A stretch of DNA of 64,000 bases from Isoetes taiwanensis (GCA_021234155.1 JAJEKV010000008.1:20243959-20307958); one strand, 5' to 3'. Shown: positions 44,983-57,446, counted from the stretch's first letter. Numbers and translations are program-made. Notes: generated from the sequence alone by a model not told the origin.

Positions 44983-45720
44983 ATTTACAAAGTTTCAAAA
45001 AAATTGCTATTTCTAGACTGAGGTGCTTACCCATGAGTATCTGGAACAATCTAGAACATTCTATTGTCAGCATTTGCAAAGTTTCAAAAACCTTACTATT
45101 TTTAGACTGACGTGCTTACCAATAAGCATCTGAAGCACTCTAGAACATTCTATTCCTATCTAGAACATCCTAGAGCATGCTTGAATTGTTTGCAAAGTTC
45201 CACAAAACTTTCTATTTTTAGACTGAGGTGCTTGCCCGAGAGCACCTGGAATATTCTAGAACATTCTATTATAGATTCCTACAAACGTTTTGAAAACTTT
45301 CTATTTCTAGACTTTGGTACTTTCTATTTTTAGACTGAGGTGCTTATTCGTGAGCATCTGAAACATTCCAGAATATTCCATTTTGAGCATTTGTAAGTTC
45401 CTGCAAACTCTTAGCAAACTTCTATTTTTAGACTCTGGTACTTTCTATTTTTAGGCTGAGGTGCTTACCCGTGAGCATCTGAAACATTCCAGAACATTTC
45501 GTTTTGAGCATTTATAAAGTTTCAAAAAAATTCTATTTTTAGGCATTTAAATGATTATAGATTCTAGGACATTCTAGAGGATTCTAGAAGTTTCTAGGAC
45601 ATTCTAGAAGATTCTAGGACATTCTAGAAGATTCTAGGACATTCTAAAAGATTCTAGAGCCATCTAGAACATCCTAGAACATCCTAAAGCATCACTGAAT
45701 TATTTGGCCCCCACCCTTAA
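44983..45720. repeat. TTCTAGAA-rich repeat block, right
   Basis: This is the inverted counterpart of 33957-34740: five units of tagactgaggtgcttaccc (near 45016, 45103, 45222, 45335, 45455) lead into dense attctagaagattctaggac repeats at 45560-45660. It ends with gggtggaggccaaat-type words that mirror 33950-33975. Confidence 0.85.
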
Positions 45721-45754
45721 CTATATGTGAACTTTTTTTTTTTTTTTTTAAGAA

Positions 45755-45955
45755 ACCAATGTTTGGACTAGTGGTAAGGATGGGGGGTTTGGGGGGCAAG
45801 GTCCAGGGTTCGGATCCCCATCACGACCAAAAAGTGTTAAAGTGGGTGGGAGGAATAAGGAGGGCCGAGATCGCGCCACGTGGCGCATTTTCGTTCGTCC
45901 GCTGATAGGGCGTGGAACACTCACAGACTCACTCACTCACAGACGGATTCTAGAT
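45755..45955 (+). mobile_element. tRNA-derived SINE, plus copy
   Basis: The A-box TGGACTAGTGG (45764-45774) and the B-box GGTTCGGATCC (45807-45817) match the minus copy at 33725-33912. The tail is a cactcacagactc run ending at 45947. The repeat units change orientation across it, so it lies near the centre of a palindrome. Confidence 0.8.
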
Positions 45956-47240
45956 GGCTCTAAAACGTTCTAGAATGTTCTAGGATCTTCTAGAATGTTC
46001 TAGGATCTTCTAGAATGTGTGAAAATAGATTTTTTTTGAAACTTTACAAATGCTCAAAATGGAATGTTCCGGAATGTTTCAGATGCTCATGGATAAGCAC
46101 CTCAGTCTAAAAATAGTAAGTACCAAAGTCTAAAAATAGAAAGTTTTCAAAAAGTTTATAGGCATTTATAATAGAATATTCTAGAATATTCCAGGTGCTC
46201 TTGGGCAAGGACTTAGGGTTTGCACAAATATCCCACATGCATTCATAGCAAGAAGAGACCCTTTTTTCAGTATATAAGGAATTGGCATGAAGATGGACAC
46301 TTCAATTTGACGTTAGCATTGAAGCTTCTAGATAGCGCAGGTAAGCACCTTATTCTGAAAATAGATTTTTTTTTTTAACAATCTCTAGGTGATCTAAATA
46401 TACTTCAACTTAAAAATATAAGCCTTTTTAAACTATTCTAGAACATTGTAGATAGCTGTGGAATGCGCTAGAAAGTTGTAGGATGTTTTATATAATTCTA
46501 GAGCATTCTTGAATGTGCTACAATGCATTATACGGTCATAGACAAGCAAGCCAGTCTAGAAATAGTAGGTTTCTGAGATTTTACAAACAATAGCGTAAAA
46601 TGTTCCAAGAAGTCCTAGAGCGATGTTCAAAGTAGAAACATTTTATCAGTCAATCTAAAAATAGGGAGTTTGCTGGAGAAGTGTACCGTAAAACCTTAAT
46701 GTACCCTTCAGTCCAAGAATAGTAAGTTCCCTGATATTTTACAAATAATTAATGTGAAGTATTTTAGAAAGTTCTAGAACAGTGTAGATGATCATTGGTC
46801 AATCTAAAAATGGAGGCTGTGAAAAAGAATCAAGGTAGAATGCTCTACACACGGATAGTTGTTGCATGTCAACTTAGGGAAAAGTTGATTATAGAAACTT
46901 CTTATCGGCCAATCTAAAAATAGGGAATTTGCAAAGGAATTAAAATGAAATACTCTGCAATGTCCAACAATAGAAAGTTTTAGGATGTAGTCAGATAGAT
47001 GGCATGTCCAGAAATAGTAATTTTTCGAACATTGGTCAATCTAAAAGCGAGTATGAAAAAAGAATCGGGGGTAGAATGCTCTTCACACTGATAGTTGTTG
47101 CACCTCAATTTAGGGAAAATTTGGTTATAGAAACTTCTTATCGGCCAATCTAAGAATAGGGAATTTGCAAAGAAACTAAAATGTACTCTGCGATGTATAA
47201 AAATAGAAAGTTTTTGGATGTAGTTAGATAAATGGCATGT
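45956..47240. repeat. Outer TTCTAGAA repeats grading into degenerate repeats
   Basis: Bases 45956-46030 hold GAATGTTCTAGGATCTTC-type runs. Bases 46205-46375 repeat 35230-35390 in direct orientation. From 46380 the units become degenerate (aatctaaaaatagggaattt, gcaaag, about every 90-140 bp). No gene is seen. Confidence 0.75.
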
Positions 47241-47307
47241 CCAGATTTTGGCAAGGCCATTATTTGTGTAGAATAAATTGTTGATAGGAAAGAAGCCAAA
47301 TAGAATA

Positions 47308-48413
47308 ATGCCGCGACGACAAAGAGAGGAAACATTAGAGGAAAGAGAAGCTAGACGTGCTCGAGATAGAGAAAGGTATCAAAAAAGAAGGCAACGACTA
47401 CTTGCAACTGAGACGCCAGACAAGCAAAAATTTGGATAGATTTCTTTGAGATAGAGAAATAGAAGAGCACAAATAAAGAGTAGAGAAATAGAGGAACAAA
47501 CAGGCTGCCGTGATTGGCCCACCATGCAGAAGTGGCCCACGAAAGCGCATTCGCACAGGAGAGACGGATGATGCGCTTTGCCAGTTGGCCCACCAAAAGC
47601 GAAGGAAAGGGCTACGCGAGCTTAACATCCGCCAGGAGAGATGGATGAGGAGCGTGCCGCCAGATTGGCCCACCATGCGAGGGAATCGAGCGGCTTAATA
47701 TCCAGGAGGGAGAGGCGGATGCAGAGTGCAGCCGCCAGTTGGCCCACCATGCGTGGGAAGTGGCCACGCGGGCTTAACATCCAGCCAGTGGAGAGAAGGA
47801 TGCAGAGCGTGTCGCCGAGTTGGCAAACCATGCGAGGGAAGTAGCCCGGAGCGTGCCCGGCCCAATGGGAGAGAGACGGATGAGGAGCGTGCTGCGAGGT
47901 TGGCCCACCAGGCGAAGGAAAGGGCTACAAGCAGGCTCAGCATCCAGCAGGGAGAGACGGATGTGGAGCGTGCTATCAGGTTGGCCCACCAAGCAGAGGA
48001 AAGAACTGCGAGTAGGCTCTTAGCTCAGCAGGGGGAGACAGAAGAACAACATCTTGAGAGGCTAGCTGTAGAGGCCCAACAAAGGCGTGCAAATCGAGAC
48101 AATCCTTCAACCTACAGAATAGCTCGGAGTAGTCATTCAATGCATGTTGAGCGTCATCACTGTGGAGAACTGGACCGGGAGTGCAGATATTGTCATGCAC
48201 TAACATTTAGACATCATGATACGAAGTGTTGCTATGATGGCAAGGTTAGCCTCCCTCCTTTGAGGGCAACGCCTCCATTATTACGCCACTTACTAATTGG
48301 AGATCACCCAAAAAGCAAGGAGTTCAAATCACATATCAGAATTTACAATAATGCATTGGCATTTGTATCGTTCGGAGCAGACATACAGCAATTCAATAGA
48401 CCAGGCCCATATT
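47308..48413 (+). pseudogene. Helitron Rep/helicase N-terminal fragment
   Basis: Helitron RepHel proteins start with a low-complexity Arg/Glu-rich region followed by the Helitron-like N domain. The ATG at 47308 begins MPRRQREETLEEREARRARD. A repeated ~26-residue unit (GETDEERAARLAHQAKERA type) follows in shifting frames to ~48060, and then HHCGELDRECRYCHALTF, HDTKCCYDGKVSLPPL and IRIYNNALAFVSFGADI. The CxxC...CC-GKV-LP-L arrangement and YNNALAF-S-GA are characteristic of the family. The protein breaks off at RPGPYC where GPYVFRI would follow. The Rep HUH motif and helicase are absent, so this is a non-autonomous remnant. Confidence 0.85.
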
Positions 48414-48512
48414 GCTCCGAGCCGAGGAAGGGTGCAAGTGAAAAGGGCACGTGGGTGGGTCCAAACCGAGGCGAGGCCCCAGAGGGGCCGAGCCGAGGAA
48501 TGGGTACAAAAG

Positions 48513-48542
48513 AAAAGGGCTGACGGCTGGGCCCTTTTCTAG
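48513..48542 (+). mobile_element. Helitron 3' terminus (hairpin plus CTAG)
   Basis: AAAAGGGC (48513-48520) pairs with GCCCTTTT (48531-48538) and is followed by CTAG and then a T. A short hairpin just before CTRR, with T as the next host base, is the Helitron 3' signature. It lies 100 bp after the broken RepHel frame on the same strand. I did not find a convincing 5' TC end. Confidence 0.7.
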
Positions 48543-49140
48543 TATTTTATAATATTTTGAATAGATGGATGGGATTGTGTGGGATTGTTTGTGACACTTT
48601 ATGACACTTAGACGGTGGAGATTTTTTTTGGCAGACAATGGAAGGTGGATATGCAATCCGCATTTTCCGGCGGTGACAGGGGCAAGGGAAAGAGAAGGAC
48701 AACGGCAGCGGCAGGGCAGAATAGGGCGCCATTCAGCCATAAGGGAGATGGTGGCTGGGCAAAACATAGAAGCGGCAAGGATAGACTGGAAGAAGCCGAA
48801 AACTGACTAAGGGAGAAGGAGCTTGGAGTAAAGAAGAAATTCGGTATGAAACAATTGAAGAAGCTGTCTAGAGGTAGGAATTTTGATTGCTTGGGTTCTT
48901 GCTGTCGCTATGTTTTAACCACAAAGAATAAAAATCTTAGAACATGGAACCCAGTTGCTAATGCGAACTCTGTGATATATTGCTATGCACTTTGATTCAT
49001 GCCTCAGCAACCAAGCTCTATAAATCTAGTCTCGACTTGTCGAAGTCAGCCTACCTGCACAGAACATGACTTCATGGTGTTGTTGGTCATGACTTCTGCT
49101 TGAAGGGATGCCAGGTCCTGGTATTGTCTAGATATATTAA
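48543..49140. other. Spacer without a recognised gene
   Basis: Short open frames only; nothing supported. Confidence 0.5.
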
Positions 49141-49156
49141 TCATTAAAACCGAATG

Positions 49157-49350
49157 AGACGAATGAGATGGTCTGCCAAAACTGAGATAGAAAACAACCC
49201 ACTTTGCAGCATAAGAGAATGTATTCGTCTAACAAATTCCAAGTGATGACATTTGGTGCATTCAAGCACCAATCTGTGAGCAAGATCCCTGGAGATGGGC
49301 GTCCCATGTTCCTGCATGCATTCTGCAGATTTAAGGGCATTATCCAACCA
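49157..49350 (-). pseudogene. DYW-PPR gene, N-terminal fragment, copy 3
   Basis: About 65 codons match the start of the intact gene (SAECMQEHGTPISRDLAHRL, then VRRIHSLMLQSGLFSISVLA). The match stops abruptly at the codons for LIRL. The protein part keeps its CTG/CAG triplets, while the following 5' flank (from ~49420) has lost many of them. Confidence 0.85.
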
Positions 49351-49785
49351 GCTTTGGTTCCTTGAATCTCCGCCATACCTGGCAATGATTGATGTTAAAA
49401 CCTAAAACTTAGACCAGCTGCAAAATTTTGGGATGCATCTAAATCTTATTGCTTTACGAATACGAAGTCGATTTTCCAATTTTTTGGATTGAAAGTTACA
49501 TCGCGACCAAAAGCTGCCCTAGCATTTGCTTTTCTCATGAATCCTCGAAACTATCTTGTGTTATAAAGACTTTGTTTGAAGACCTCGGATAGAATTTACG
49601 ATAGACCTTAACCATGTACACACAAATTTTGTTTGATGCGTTCTGTTCTCTCCTAAGTAGCGAGTTCCTTTAATTGATACATTGTGGAGGTTTTGCTCGG
49701 GATCTTTGAAACGAACACGTCGCCGCCTTGTGTTGTTTGAGAAAAATAGAAGCGGCCAAATGCCAAAATTTGGGTCTGATAAATG
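49351..49785. repeat. Duplicated PPR 5' flank, copy 3 (left part)
   Basis: This matches 28312-28755 but with many small changes at CAG/CTG: gtagcagag becomes gtagcgag, gctcaggatgc becomes gctcgggatc, and aactggct becomes agcggcc. It is interrupted at 49786, and the remainder resumes at 50885-50950. Confidence 0.8.
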
Positions 49786-50884
49786 TTCTAATTATTTCCT
49801 TTGGTATTTGGGGAGGGTACCTCTCGCATGGTTTTACCCTAAATTTTGGGGGTGTATTGTATGCGAAGTCGTAGTTGAAGTGTATATTTTGAGTGATTTG
49901 AGCCGCTTGTTGGCGCGGTGAAATGAGCATTCAAAAACGGCTCTTTGTTGTTACATTGCATGGTATAAGAATGGAAGGATAAGAATGGGCGCCTCTTTCT
50001 TTGTTTCTAGGTGACAAGGGATCCGGGTGGGAAGTGACCCTCTTCAGCCCGAGTTTTCGGGTCAAGAGTATTAGATCGAATAGGGGCGATAATATAGGGG
50101 CGGCCTTGTTGGTGATAATCTGAGTGGCCTTCTTCTGCTTGGTGATAATATAGAGCCTGATACCTGGTTTACCCTTTGTGAATCATTTGTGAATCGGCCT
50201 TGGATCTTGCTTCTATTACATCGCTTCGGCACATTTGCATTGTTCTTTTCTCTTGTTTGAGGGCCGGATGAGGCCAAATAGTTTCTTCTGTTACTGTTCT
50301 ATTTTGAGGGCCAGATAGTTTTGAATTGTCTGATTGTTAGAGGGAGCGAGGCTGTCAAAAGAGGGCTTGATCGGAGTTGAAGAGGTTGCGATTTTTTTTT
50401 TTCTGTGTGGGGTTCTGTTTTGTGTATGCTTGGTTGAATCTGTATTTAGATTAGTGTTGCAGAACCTGGCCAAGGCATATAGTTTCTGATAGCGGCAGAT
50501 TTGAAGTTTATCTGATATCGACAATGCCACACCGAGAGTTTGGAAGCTTCTCTGATAGTGTGAAGATGCGAATGCAAGCAGAAGCATTCGAAGGTTATCG
50601 CATGAAGCAGAGGTTCTGGTGAGGCCGGTATGGCCTGGAGGTTCGATTCCTCCAGCCCAAGTTCTTGGCGGTCCAAATTATTTTGCTCTTCGGTTGGACG
50701 TAGACTTGTGTCGCCACAGTTCAATAATGACCTTGGGTTTTGGTCGAATATAAATATGAGATGTCTTTCAATGCTTCTAATCGTTTTTGCTCGCCCAAAA
50801 AAGGTGGAGCGTCGATACGGTATAATTCATGGAATGTACCGTCCATCGACGGTTCAGATGCTTGCCCACACAAAAAAGCCATAA
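49786..50884. other. 1.1 kb insertion in PPR flank copy 3
   Basis: The flank sequence is continuous in copies 1 and 2 (28755-28822) but split here by ~1.1 kb. The insert has no supported gene and no clear terminal repeats. It contains a tRNA-like 3' half at 50615-50660. Confidence 0.65.
50615..50660 (+). other. tRNA-like 3' half (variable arm plus T-arm)
   Basis: AGGCC-GGTAT-GGCCT (hairpin like a class II variable arm) is followed directly by GGAGG-TTCGATT-CCTCC (a perfect T-arm with B-box). No D-arm or matching 5' acceptor is found, so it is not called as a tRNA gene. Confidence 0.5.
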
Positions 50885-50950
50885 GGAAACACCTTGAACT
50901 TAAACCCCATATTAGACTTATCGAATGCAACATATTGCATTGGATAAATA

Positions 50951-52500
50951 ATGCCAATTTGAATCCTAAATCTCTCTCTCATGACTTCCTTCAAAACTCG
51001 CAACCAATGATGTGACTTCACTCCAGTTTCCATCTCAATCCACTTATAAGCACGACAAAAGCCTCCCAAATAATGGCTCATATGAATCATTCTTGAAGAA
51101 TCTTTTAATATATCTACTAGTAGTAGACGTTTGACCTTGTACTCCACGGGCAAGACCACCATCATCCTTGATAAAGGGATAAATGACTCATCCCAACCAC
51201 GAAACTCTAAACACTACTTAGATTAGTTGCCCTTTATTCCAAGAACTAAAGGCCATACTATCATCTCCACTGAACTAGCCTATGTGGAAACCATTTAGGT
51301 TGGCAGATGTCACTCTGAGGTGCCCAACATTCTCACCCACTTGAATAAAAGGTAGAATCTAGTTGGCACCCCTACCCCCCAGCCAAACCCCCCCCCCCCG
51401 GGCGCTTTCCCCCCCTTTTAAGAAAAAAAGAATATAGAAAAAGAAAAAGCAAGAAATGTTGAATTCAACCATGGAGAACACAGAAACCAAAATATAGGCC
51501 ACTCTTTGGAAGCAAATAAGAACAAAGAAGATGAAGCAAAGACCTTGCAAAAGCCCTCTTTGTTGTAAGAAAGCAAAAGCATTTCAATTGCAAAAAAACA
51601 AGCATAAATACAGCCTGCCCTCACCAGAGCAATAATGCCTTTTTGAAGCAAATCTAGTTACAACACTTGCATTAGGAGTAACTTCAATGCTCCGAGATAC
51701 ACCTTCACCATCACTGCGAAATTTATAGATAGCTTAAGATGCCCAAAAAAAAATCCCACGTGATTAAAAAAAAAAAAAAAGCGGTAGTAGAGAGCAAGCT
51801 TGGGGCTAGGGAGAGAAGGATGAAAAAAGGTCCACGAACACAGATAGAAAAGCTAATATTGAAAGAGGGTAGGAGAGAGATTAGAATTGCACTTGGAAGA
51901 AGAGATTTGGTAATTCGTGTAAAATCCTAGTACTATACTGTGGTTCGGCACTATGTTTATGTGCTCATGCTTCACTTACGCTAGTCTTCAAGCACCCACT
52001 CAATGAAATGGATGTATACATTACACTACTAACAAAAACAAATCTATACTCTAAAAGGATGTACATGTACATTGTATGTTGGGAGGTAGAGTGTGCGCAT
52101 GATTCCACCCATGAACTATATTGTAAATTAGCTTCAATCGTAGGGTCTTTGTTTCTTGGCCTATGTTTTTTGATTCTTTGGTTTTTGTTTTCAGGCTATG
52201 TTCTTTAGGATTCTCTAGTCTATGTTTTTCTTGAGATGAAACAAAAGTATTAACAAACCTGTGATTTTGACGGACGAAAAAATGTACGCATTATATCCTA
52301 GATGGCTTGTGTAGACAAAAATAGCCACCGGGGAAGGGGGAGAGACAAATGAAGTCTCCTATGAAAGTACGGTCAATTGTCAATCTGCTCTCCATCTTGA
52401 TTCTTGAAGTGCAGTTCTGATGGAAGCAGGTTGCCGAATAAATAGATCGGAGCAGCTCATCGGTTCAGTAGTTAGTTGTCTCTTTTCATAGTTATTAATG
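50951..52500. other. Spacer with homopolymer tracts
   Basis: No gene is supported. There is a C-rich run (51378-51417), poly-A runs near 51748 and 51768, and AT-rich DNA. Confidence 0.55.
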
Positions 52501-52548
52501 TCGAAGAATTGTTGTCATTGCACGCAAAGCAGTTAAAAAAATAAATGG

Positions 52549-53140
52549 GTGGATGGTTTGCGTGCACACCGAAGACTACCCTACTTTTGGAGCTGCTACA
52601 TGCAGATCTTGAATGACGAGCACAACATCTCAATAATTTCAGATCCGGGTTTGAGGATTTCAAGTAAGGATGTAGCAATTTCTTTGTATGTTGATTTGTG
52701 TTTATTGCCTGCAAGAAGAAAATGTGAGAAATGTCATAAGCCAATGAAATTAAGAAGAGACAATACTGGCACTATAGATGGTGAGAAATGAAAATGCAAA
52801 GATAAGAGTTGTAATTTTACCATAGAGGCACCTGGTTTACTGGTAGCAAACTGACATTGGCTCAAATGGTATGGCTCATATATTGTTGGTCAATTTAGAT
52901 GCCTCAAGATCGTACCAAGATTGAATGTAAAATAAAAATTGATGAAAGTATGGTCAATTGACACAATTCCTGTAGAAATGTTTGTAGTATTGCCATTCAG
53001 AAACAGAACATGGTCATTGATGACCTAGGAAAAGTGGTGGAGATTGATGAGAGCAAATTTGGCAAAAGAAAATACAACAGGGGCAAAAGAGTAGAAGGCC
53101 AATCCAATGGGTTTTTGAAGGGATAGAATGAACCACGATT
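52549..53140 (+). pseudogene. Merlin-type (ISXO2-like) transposase remnant
   Basis: Merlin elements encode a DDE transposase related to bacterial IS1016/ISXO2. The first frame holds a zinc-ribbon-like segment (CEKCHKPMKLRRDNT...WKCKDKSCNF). After frame changes, 53019-53110 reads DLGKVVEIDESKFGKRKYNR followed by GKRVEGQ. VEIDESKFGKRKYNRG is the hallmark of the ISXO2-like domain, where the D is catalytic. Immediately after, a second frame reads QWVFEGIE, as expected for the family, so a two-base shift separates them. The C-terminal third with the last acidic residue is not recognisable. I could not locate terminal inverted repeats by eye. Confidence 0.75.
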
Positions 53141-56100
53141 TCGTTATTTTGAAATTATTCCACTGTTCACTTTTTTTACCTCGGGTTTTTCCCTATGTTT
53201 TGAGCTTAAAATTGTGTCCTGTATTTTTTTTTTTTAATATGAATTGGTGGCAATATTGCACCATTTATTGAGTGTGTTAGAAATTAGTGACAACAAAACC
53301 AAGGCAAAAAAGTATAATGTAGACTGGAAAGAGTCAAGGCCAAACTAATTTTGCATTAAAAAACATCTTGTATATTCATATAAATTATGTATATGTACAA
53401 GTATTTTTACAAATCTGAGTACATTTTCATTGACAATAATTTTTACAACGGATCATCTTTGTAGGGTTTGCTTTTCCTTGCAAATCTGGTCTAACACCTC
53501 GAGCGAGGCATTGTAGGGGCTGATATGAGGGACTCAAACATCTGTAGTGTTTGCTGACACCCAATTCTCTTCATCTACATTATTTGGGTGCCATGTCGGA
53601 GGGATTTATCTTGTCTCACGTTCAAGCAACACTTGATGGGGTCATCATCCGCCAAACATATCTGCTCTTCTGGAAATCCTTCTATCACCTCCAAGGCCTC
53701 ATGTATATTCTTGATGAAGATATTCTTTGCTCCATGTTGTGGCCGACGAACAATCCCACAATTATCTTAAACTAATATAATATAGAAATCAAAGTTCTTC
53801 AGCTTTGGAACAACTTCTTTAATTTCTAATATATTGTTTCGCAGCATGGATTTTAAATAGCAATTTTATTGTCATGCTACATTGGCAACATCTGATTGGA
53901 TACTAGACTCTCATTAAGAATGCAATCTCCAATTAGACTCTCACTGAGAATGCAATGTCGAAATTTCATTACTGAAAAAGAATTTAAATAGCAATTTTTA
54001 CGTCATGCCACATTGGCAACATCGATTGGATATAATGCACACATTGGCAACATCCGATTGGATACTAAACTCTCACTGAGAATGCAACATTCGATTGGAT
54101 CCTAGACTCTCAATGAGAATGCAATGTTAAAATTTCATTAAATCTATATGTGAAGTCCTGATATCAACAAATCTCATAAAACTATGTTACAGACTACCTT
54201 GCCGACTAGGTGCGCAAGAACATCTGATGTTACCTTTGTGTTTTTCGACTCTCTCTACTTTATGATCTCTTGAAAAAGCGCATAAAGGTATAATGAGCAG
54301 ATCACGAGAACATCTAAGCCTTTTGAGCAGGCCCTCGAAATGACATCTTTGGAGGGATCTGAGACTTAGTATAAATACACAACACATGTGTCCAATCTTG
54401 CAAATACCTCAATTATTGAAAAAATCGCTTGAATGCTATTTCAACACCTCTAAGCGTAATTAGGGCTAAAGGTAGCGTGTCCATCTTGGGCATTGTAGTC
54501 AATCAATTCCATGGGCTACCATTTTGAAAATTCCTTGAAGATTTACTTTATTTTAATATTCTTTTCATTCAATCTAGAATATACATCTAGACCACAGTCA
54601 TGCTTGCTTAAACTAATCAATTGCATGAGATCAATGGATCCATCCAAGATTTCCGATGCATAGCTGGGAGACATCAAAGGTGGAGTCAAAAGTAGACATT
54701 TAACCATTACTAGAAATCAAGTAGAATGTTAGGAACAATGGAATCTAAAAGAATCTTGATAGAATCTTAAGTCTATGACAATATTGATAGAGACTCAAGA
54801 AATCTTAAGGGATCTTCTTGAGAATCTAATAGATATGTAGTTGAAATTGTCACTTTGTTTTATGTTTTGCATTTATTTTTAATAGGCAGTTTAGCATGGC
54901 AAACTATATTTTCTATGGTGCATATTGTCATTTTTATGTGTTGAATTTATTCTTATTAGGCAATTTTAATTGGCAAACTATATTTTCTATGGGCATGTTC
55001 CTCAAGCTATTTTTCTATGGTGCATACTCCTCTATACTAAGTTGAGTTAGCAACATTAGCCCAACTTTACAAACTCCTATATCGCATGTTGCAAAAAGTA
55101 AATTGTCAAAATCATTTCTTGGCAAGTTTTTATTTTGAAGGAAGGAACATACCATGCGAGGGGAAATTTGCAGGTGCGTACTAACACAAACATCAATAAT
55201 ATTGTCTCACTGCGTTATGAACTTGTCTTAAAATCCTTGATTTCACGGAAGGAACTTTAGCATAGTGTCATTATTCTTTACTATTGAAGTCCCAAATTCT
55301 CACCTTTCCCATACGAGAAAAACATTGACAAAACATTGTGTAATGGCAAAATGCATTACACAATTCAACCTATTCAACCATGAAGTTATTACACATAATA
55401 CACTCAAGGGGTAGTTTTGAAAATTTGAAAGCAAAGCATCCCATTATTTCCTTAGCAACTTGACATTGCTCTTCATGTGAAATGTCTTTCAAGGACCCAT
55501 GCCCAATAGAACATTTTGTATCAAAAGTAGACAAAACATGTTCAAATGCATCTAAATTCACTAGGCGATAGATCATAATGGTTCTATTCTATTCTAAATT
55601 TTTAAAATGTCCTATAAATAGCACATCATAATTCACTACCATATACATCTTCACATTGTAGTAGTGGCATCTCCGCACTTTTAAATCAACTAGGAATACA
55701 TAATGATGTAAAAGCTTAAAGGTAGGTTGATGGCGCATCATAATCAAAGCTAAATTGAATAAGCGTTCATCCTTCTTCAACTGCTTCACTTATGTGTGAG
55801 GCATTTCTTTCCTCCCAAAAATGCTAAGTTTTTGCAACACCATAAATGGATTTGGAAACTAGAACAAATTTAAATGCGACCATATATCCCTCGAAGAAAA
55901 TTGAGAAGAGAATGAGTGAAAATAACCATTGTTAAACTACAAACTCTGGAACACAAACAATAATCTTGGTGATGTCTTGCTTCCTCCTCATGCTTCCTCC
56001 TCATACTAAAAATGTTTAAATCAATGATGAGGTGAAGCTCATATTATTATTGTGGTTTATCTAATATTGACCTTCAAGGCAAGAGAAGCCACCAACAAAT

Positions 56101-56480
56101 TCAATGTTGTGACAAATAAGAACATGAAAACATATGACAAACCATCACAAAAGATGCCCACGACCATAAATAATAGGGTAAAATAGAAGTTAGCAAATTT
56201 GAATTATAAAATAGAGTTGTTCACTATGAAGTGGATTCCATGCAAAAGTTCCCTACCAGGCAAAGCTATATGATTGGGGCCATCAGTCCCACATCCGCTT
56301 AGAAGCTCAGTCGAGCATTTCCTTCATCGCGACGGGTCGAGGTTTGGGGCCCGATGGTCTCTCTTGGCGACCGGGAATGACTTGGAAGGAGAGTGCGAAA
56401 AGGCATTTTTGGCGGGCACTTGGGGTGAAACCAGTCCCCCATCGGTCTAGCTGCAGGAAGGCGGATTCTTCCGCCCCGTG
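53141..56480. other. Long non-genic stretch
   Basis: No complete gene is supported. A minus-strand frame at 55789-55370 is open for ~140 codons with a single stop (HVLSTFDTKCSIGHGSLKDI) but matches nothing I know. A related pair of ~80 bp units (ggcaaactatattttctatg) occurs at 54890-55010. The last 200 bp are GC-rich. Confidence 0.5.
53860..54145. repeat. Degenerate tandem repeat
   Basis: Units built from acattggcaacatcngattgg, atactagactctcactgaga and atgcaatgt recur about four times with deletions. Confidence 0.75.
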
Positions 56481-57385
56481 ACTGACCCATGATAGACACA
56501 TCGTCTATTTTTAAAAGTGGTTACTATGGGTGATGCTCGGCTCCCTTTTGCTTACAACGTGGCCATGAGACTTTGGCTTAGGAGCTGTTGGAGGGTAAGA
56601 GAGATCCCGGTGGTTCGCCCGGATGGAGCGTCACGAGAAGCGAGATGCGTGCAGTGCACGCGTGACGTACGTCGTGGCGACTGCGGGGAGTACCTAGATG
56701 CTTGTTTCCTTGGCAAGCTCTGCGGGACCCCATTGCTCTAGAAAAGCGAGGTCAAAATGGCCCATTACAAGGAGCACATCAACCCGTGTTAGCCGGGGCC
56801 ACAGCTCTACCTGCGTTCCCAGAATTGCCCCAAAGCGCAGACTCGTACCTCCATTCGCCTGGTGCCCCACCATCTTCGGGCATCGAGGCGAGGCGGGGTG
56901 GATTGGGGGAGCCCGCCGGGGCAGGCTCTGTCGGTCTTTGTCAAGCGGGTGCCATTGAGGATGGAGTCTCACACTTTCGAGTGCCCGGTGTTCGGTCCGA
57001 GGGCGGATCATCCTTGAAATGCGGCGGACGTGCCTTGCATTTGCTGATGAACACACCGCGTCGATCGTGCCACAGGGTCATACATCCGAGGGAAGTCTCT
57101 TTGGACCGCGAGTCACATTTCCCATTGCCCCCTTTGGTGTCCGTGACTAGGCACTCCGGGGGTGGTGCATGGTATGTATATATTGGGATGTTTTACGCAT
57201 TTTATATGATTAGCCGCGGTTTGTCGGCCGGTGATTCTTTGCCACAGGTTTTTTCCTCGAAACCCCTTGGCGGGGGTTTTTAATCCGAGGCGATGTCCAA
57301 AACTAATAGCGTTTTTATATTGGGTCCCATAGGCCGATTGGTCTCGTGGGACGATAAAAGTACCTTCCTTCCTTCCTTCCTTCCT
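56480..57385 (+). mobile_element. LINE family B, copy 2 (GC-rich, decayed)
   Basis: The frame from 56520 reads MGDARLPFAYNVAMRLWLRS and CGEYLDACFLGKLC, matching the C-terminal part of LINE B copy 1 (MDDARLLNLAYTVAM ... RQYLDACFLSKLW). The 3' end (gggtcccataggccgattgg, then gtgggacgataaaa) matches copy 1, and a (TTCC)n tail lies at 57360-57385. The copy is much more GC-rich than its surroundings and full of frame breaks. Confidence 0.75.
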
Positions 57386-57446
57386 AATTTTCCCAAATTC
57401 TTAGTTGTATTAACACAAAGGCTCCAAGGTTCCATAAAGCCTCGTG

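Noticed and set aside
48393-48767. Minus-strand 124-codon frame and nearby plus frames
   Set aside because: It overlaps the Helitron end and unrelated spacer, shows low-complexity composition, and has no recognisable domain.
56299-57056. GC-rich frames on the minus strand (bacterial-like)
   Set aside because: The GC-rich stretch from 56480 aligns with LINE B on the plus strand; the minus frames are shadows, so no bacterial insert is claimed.
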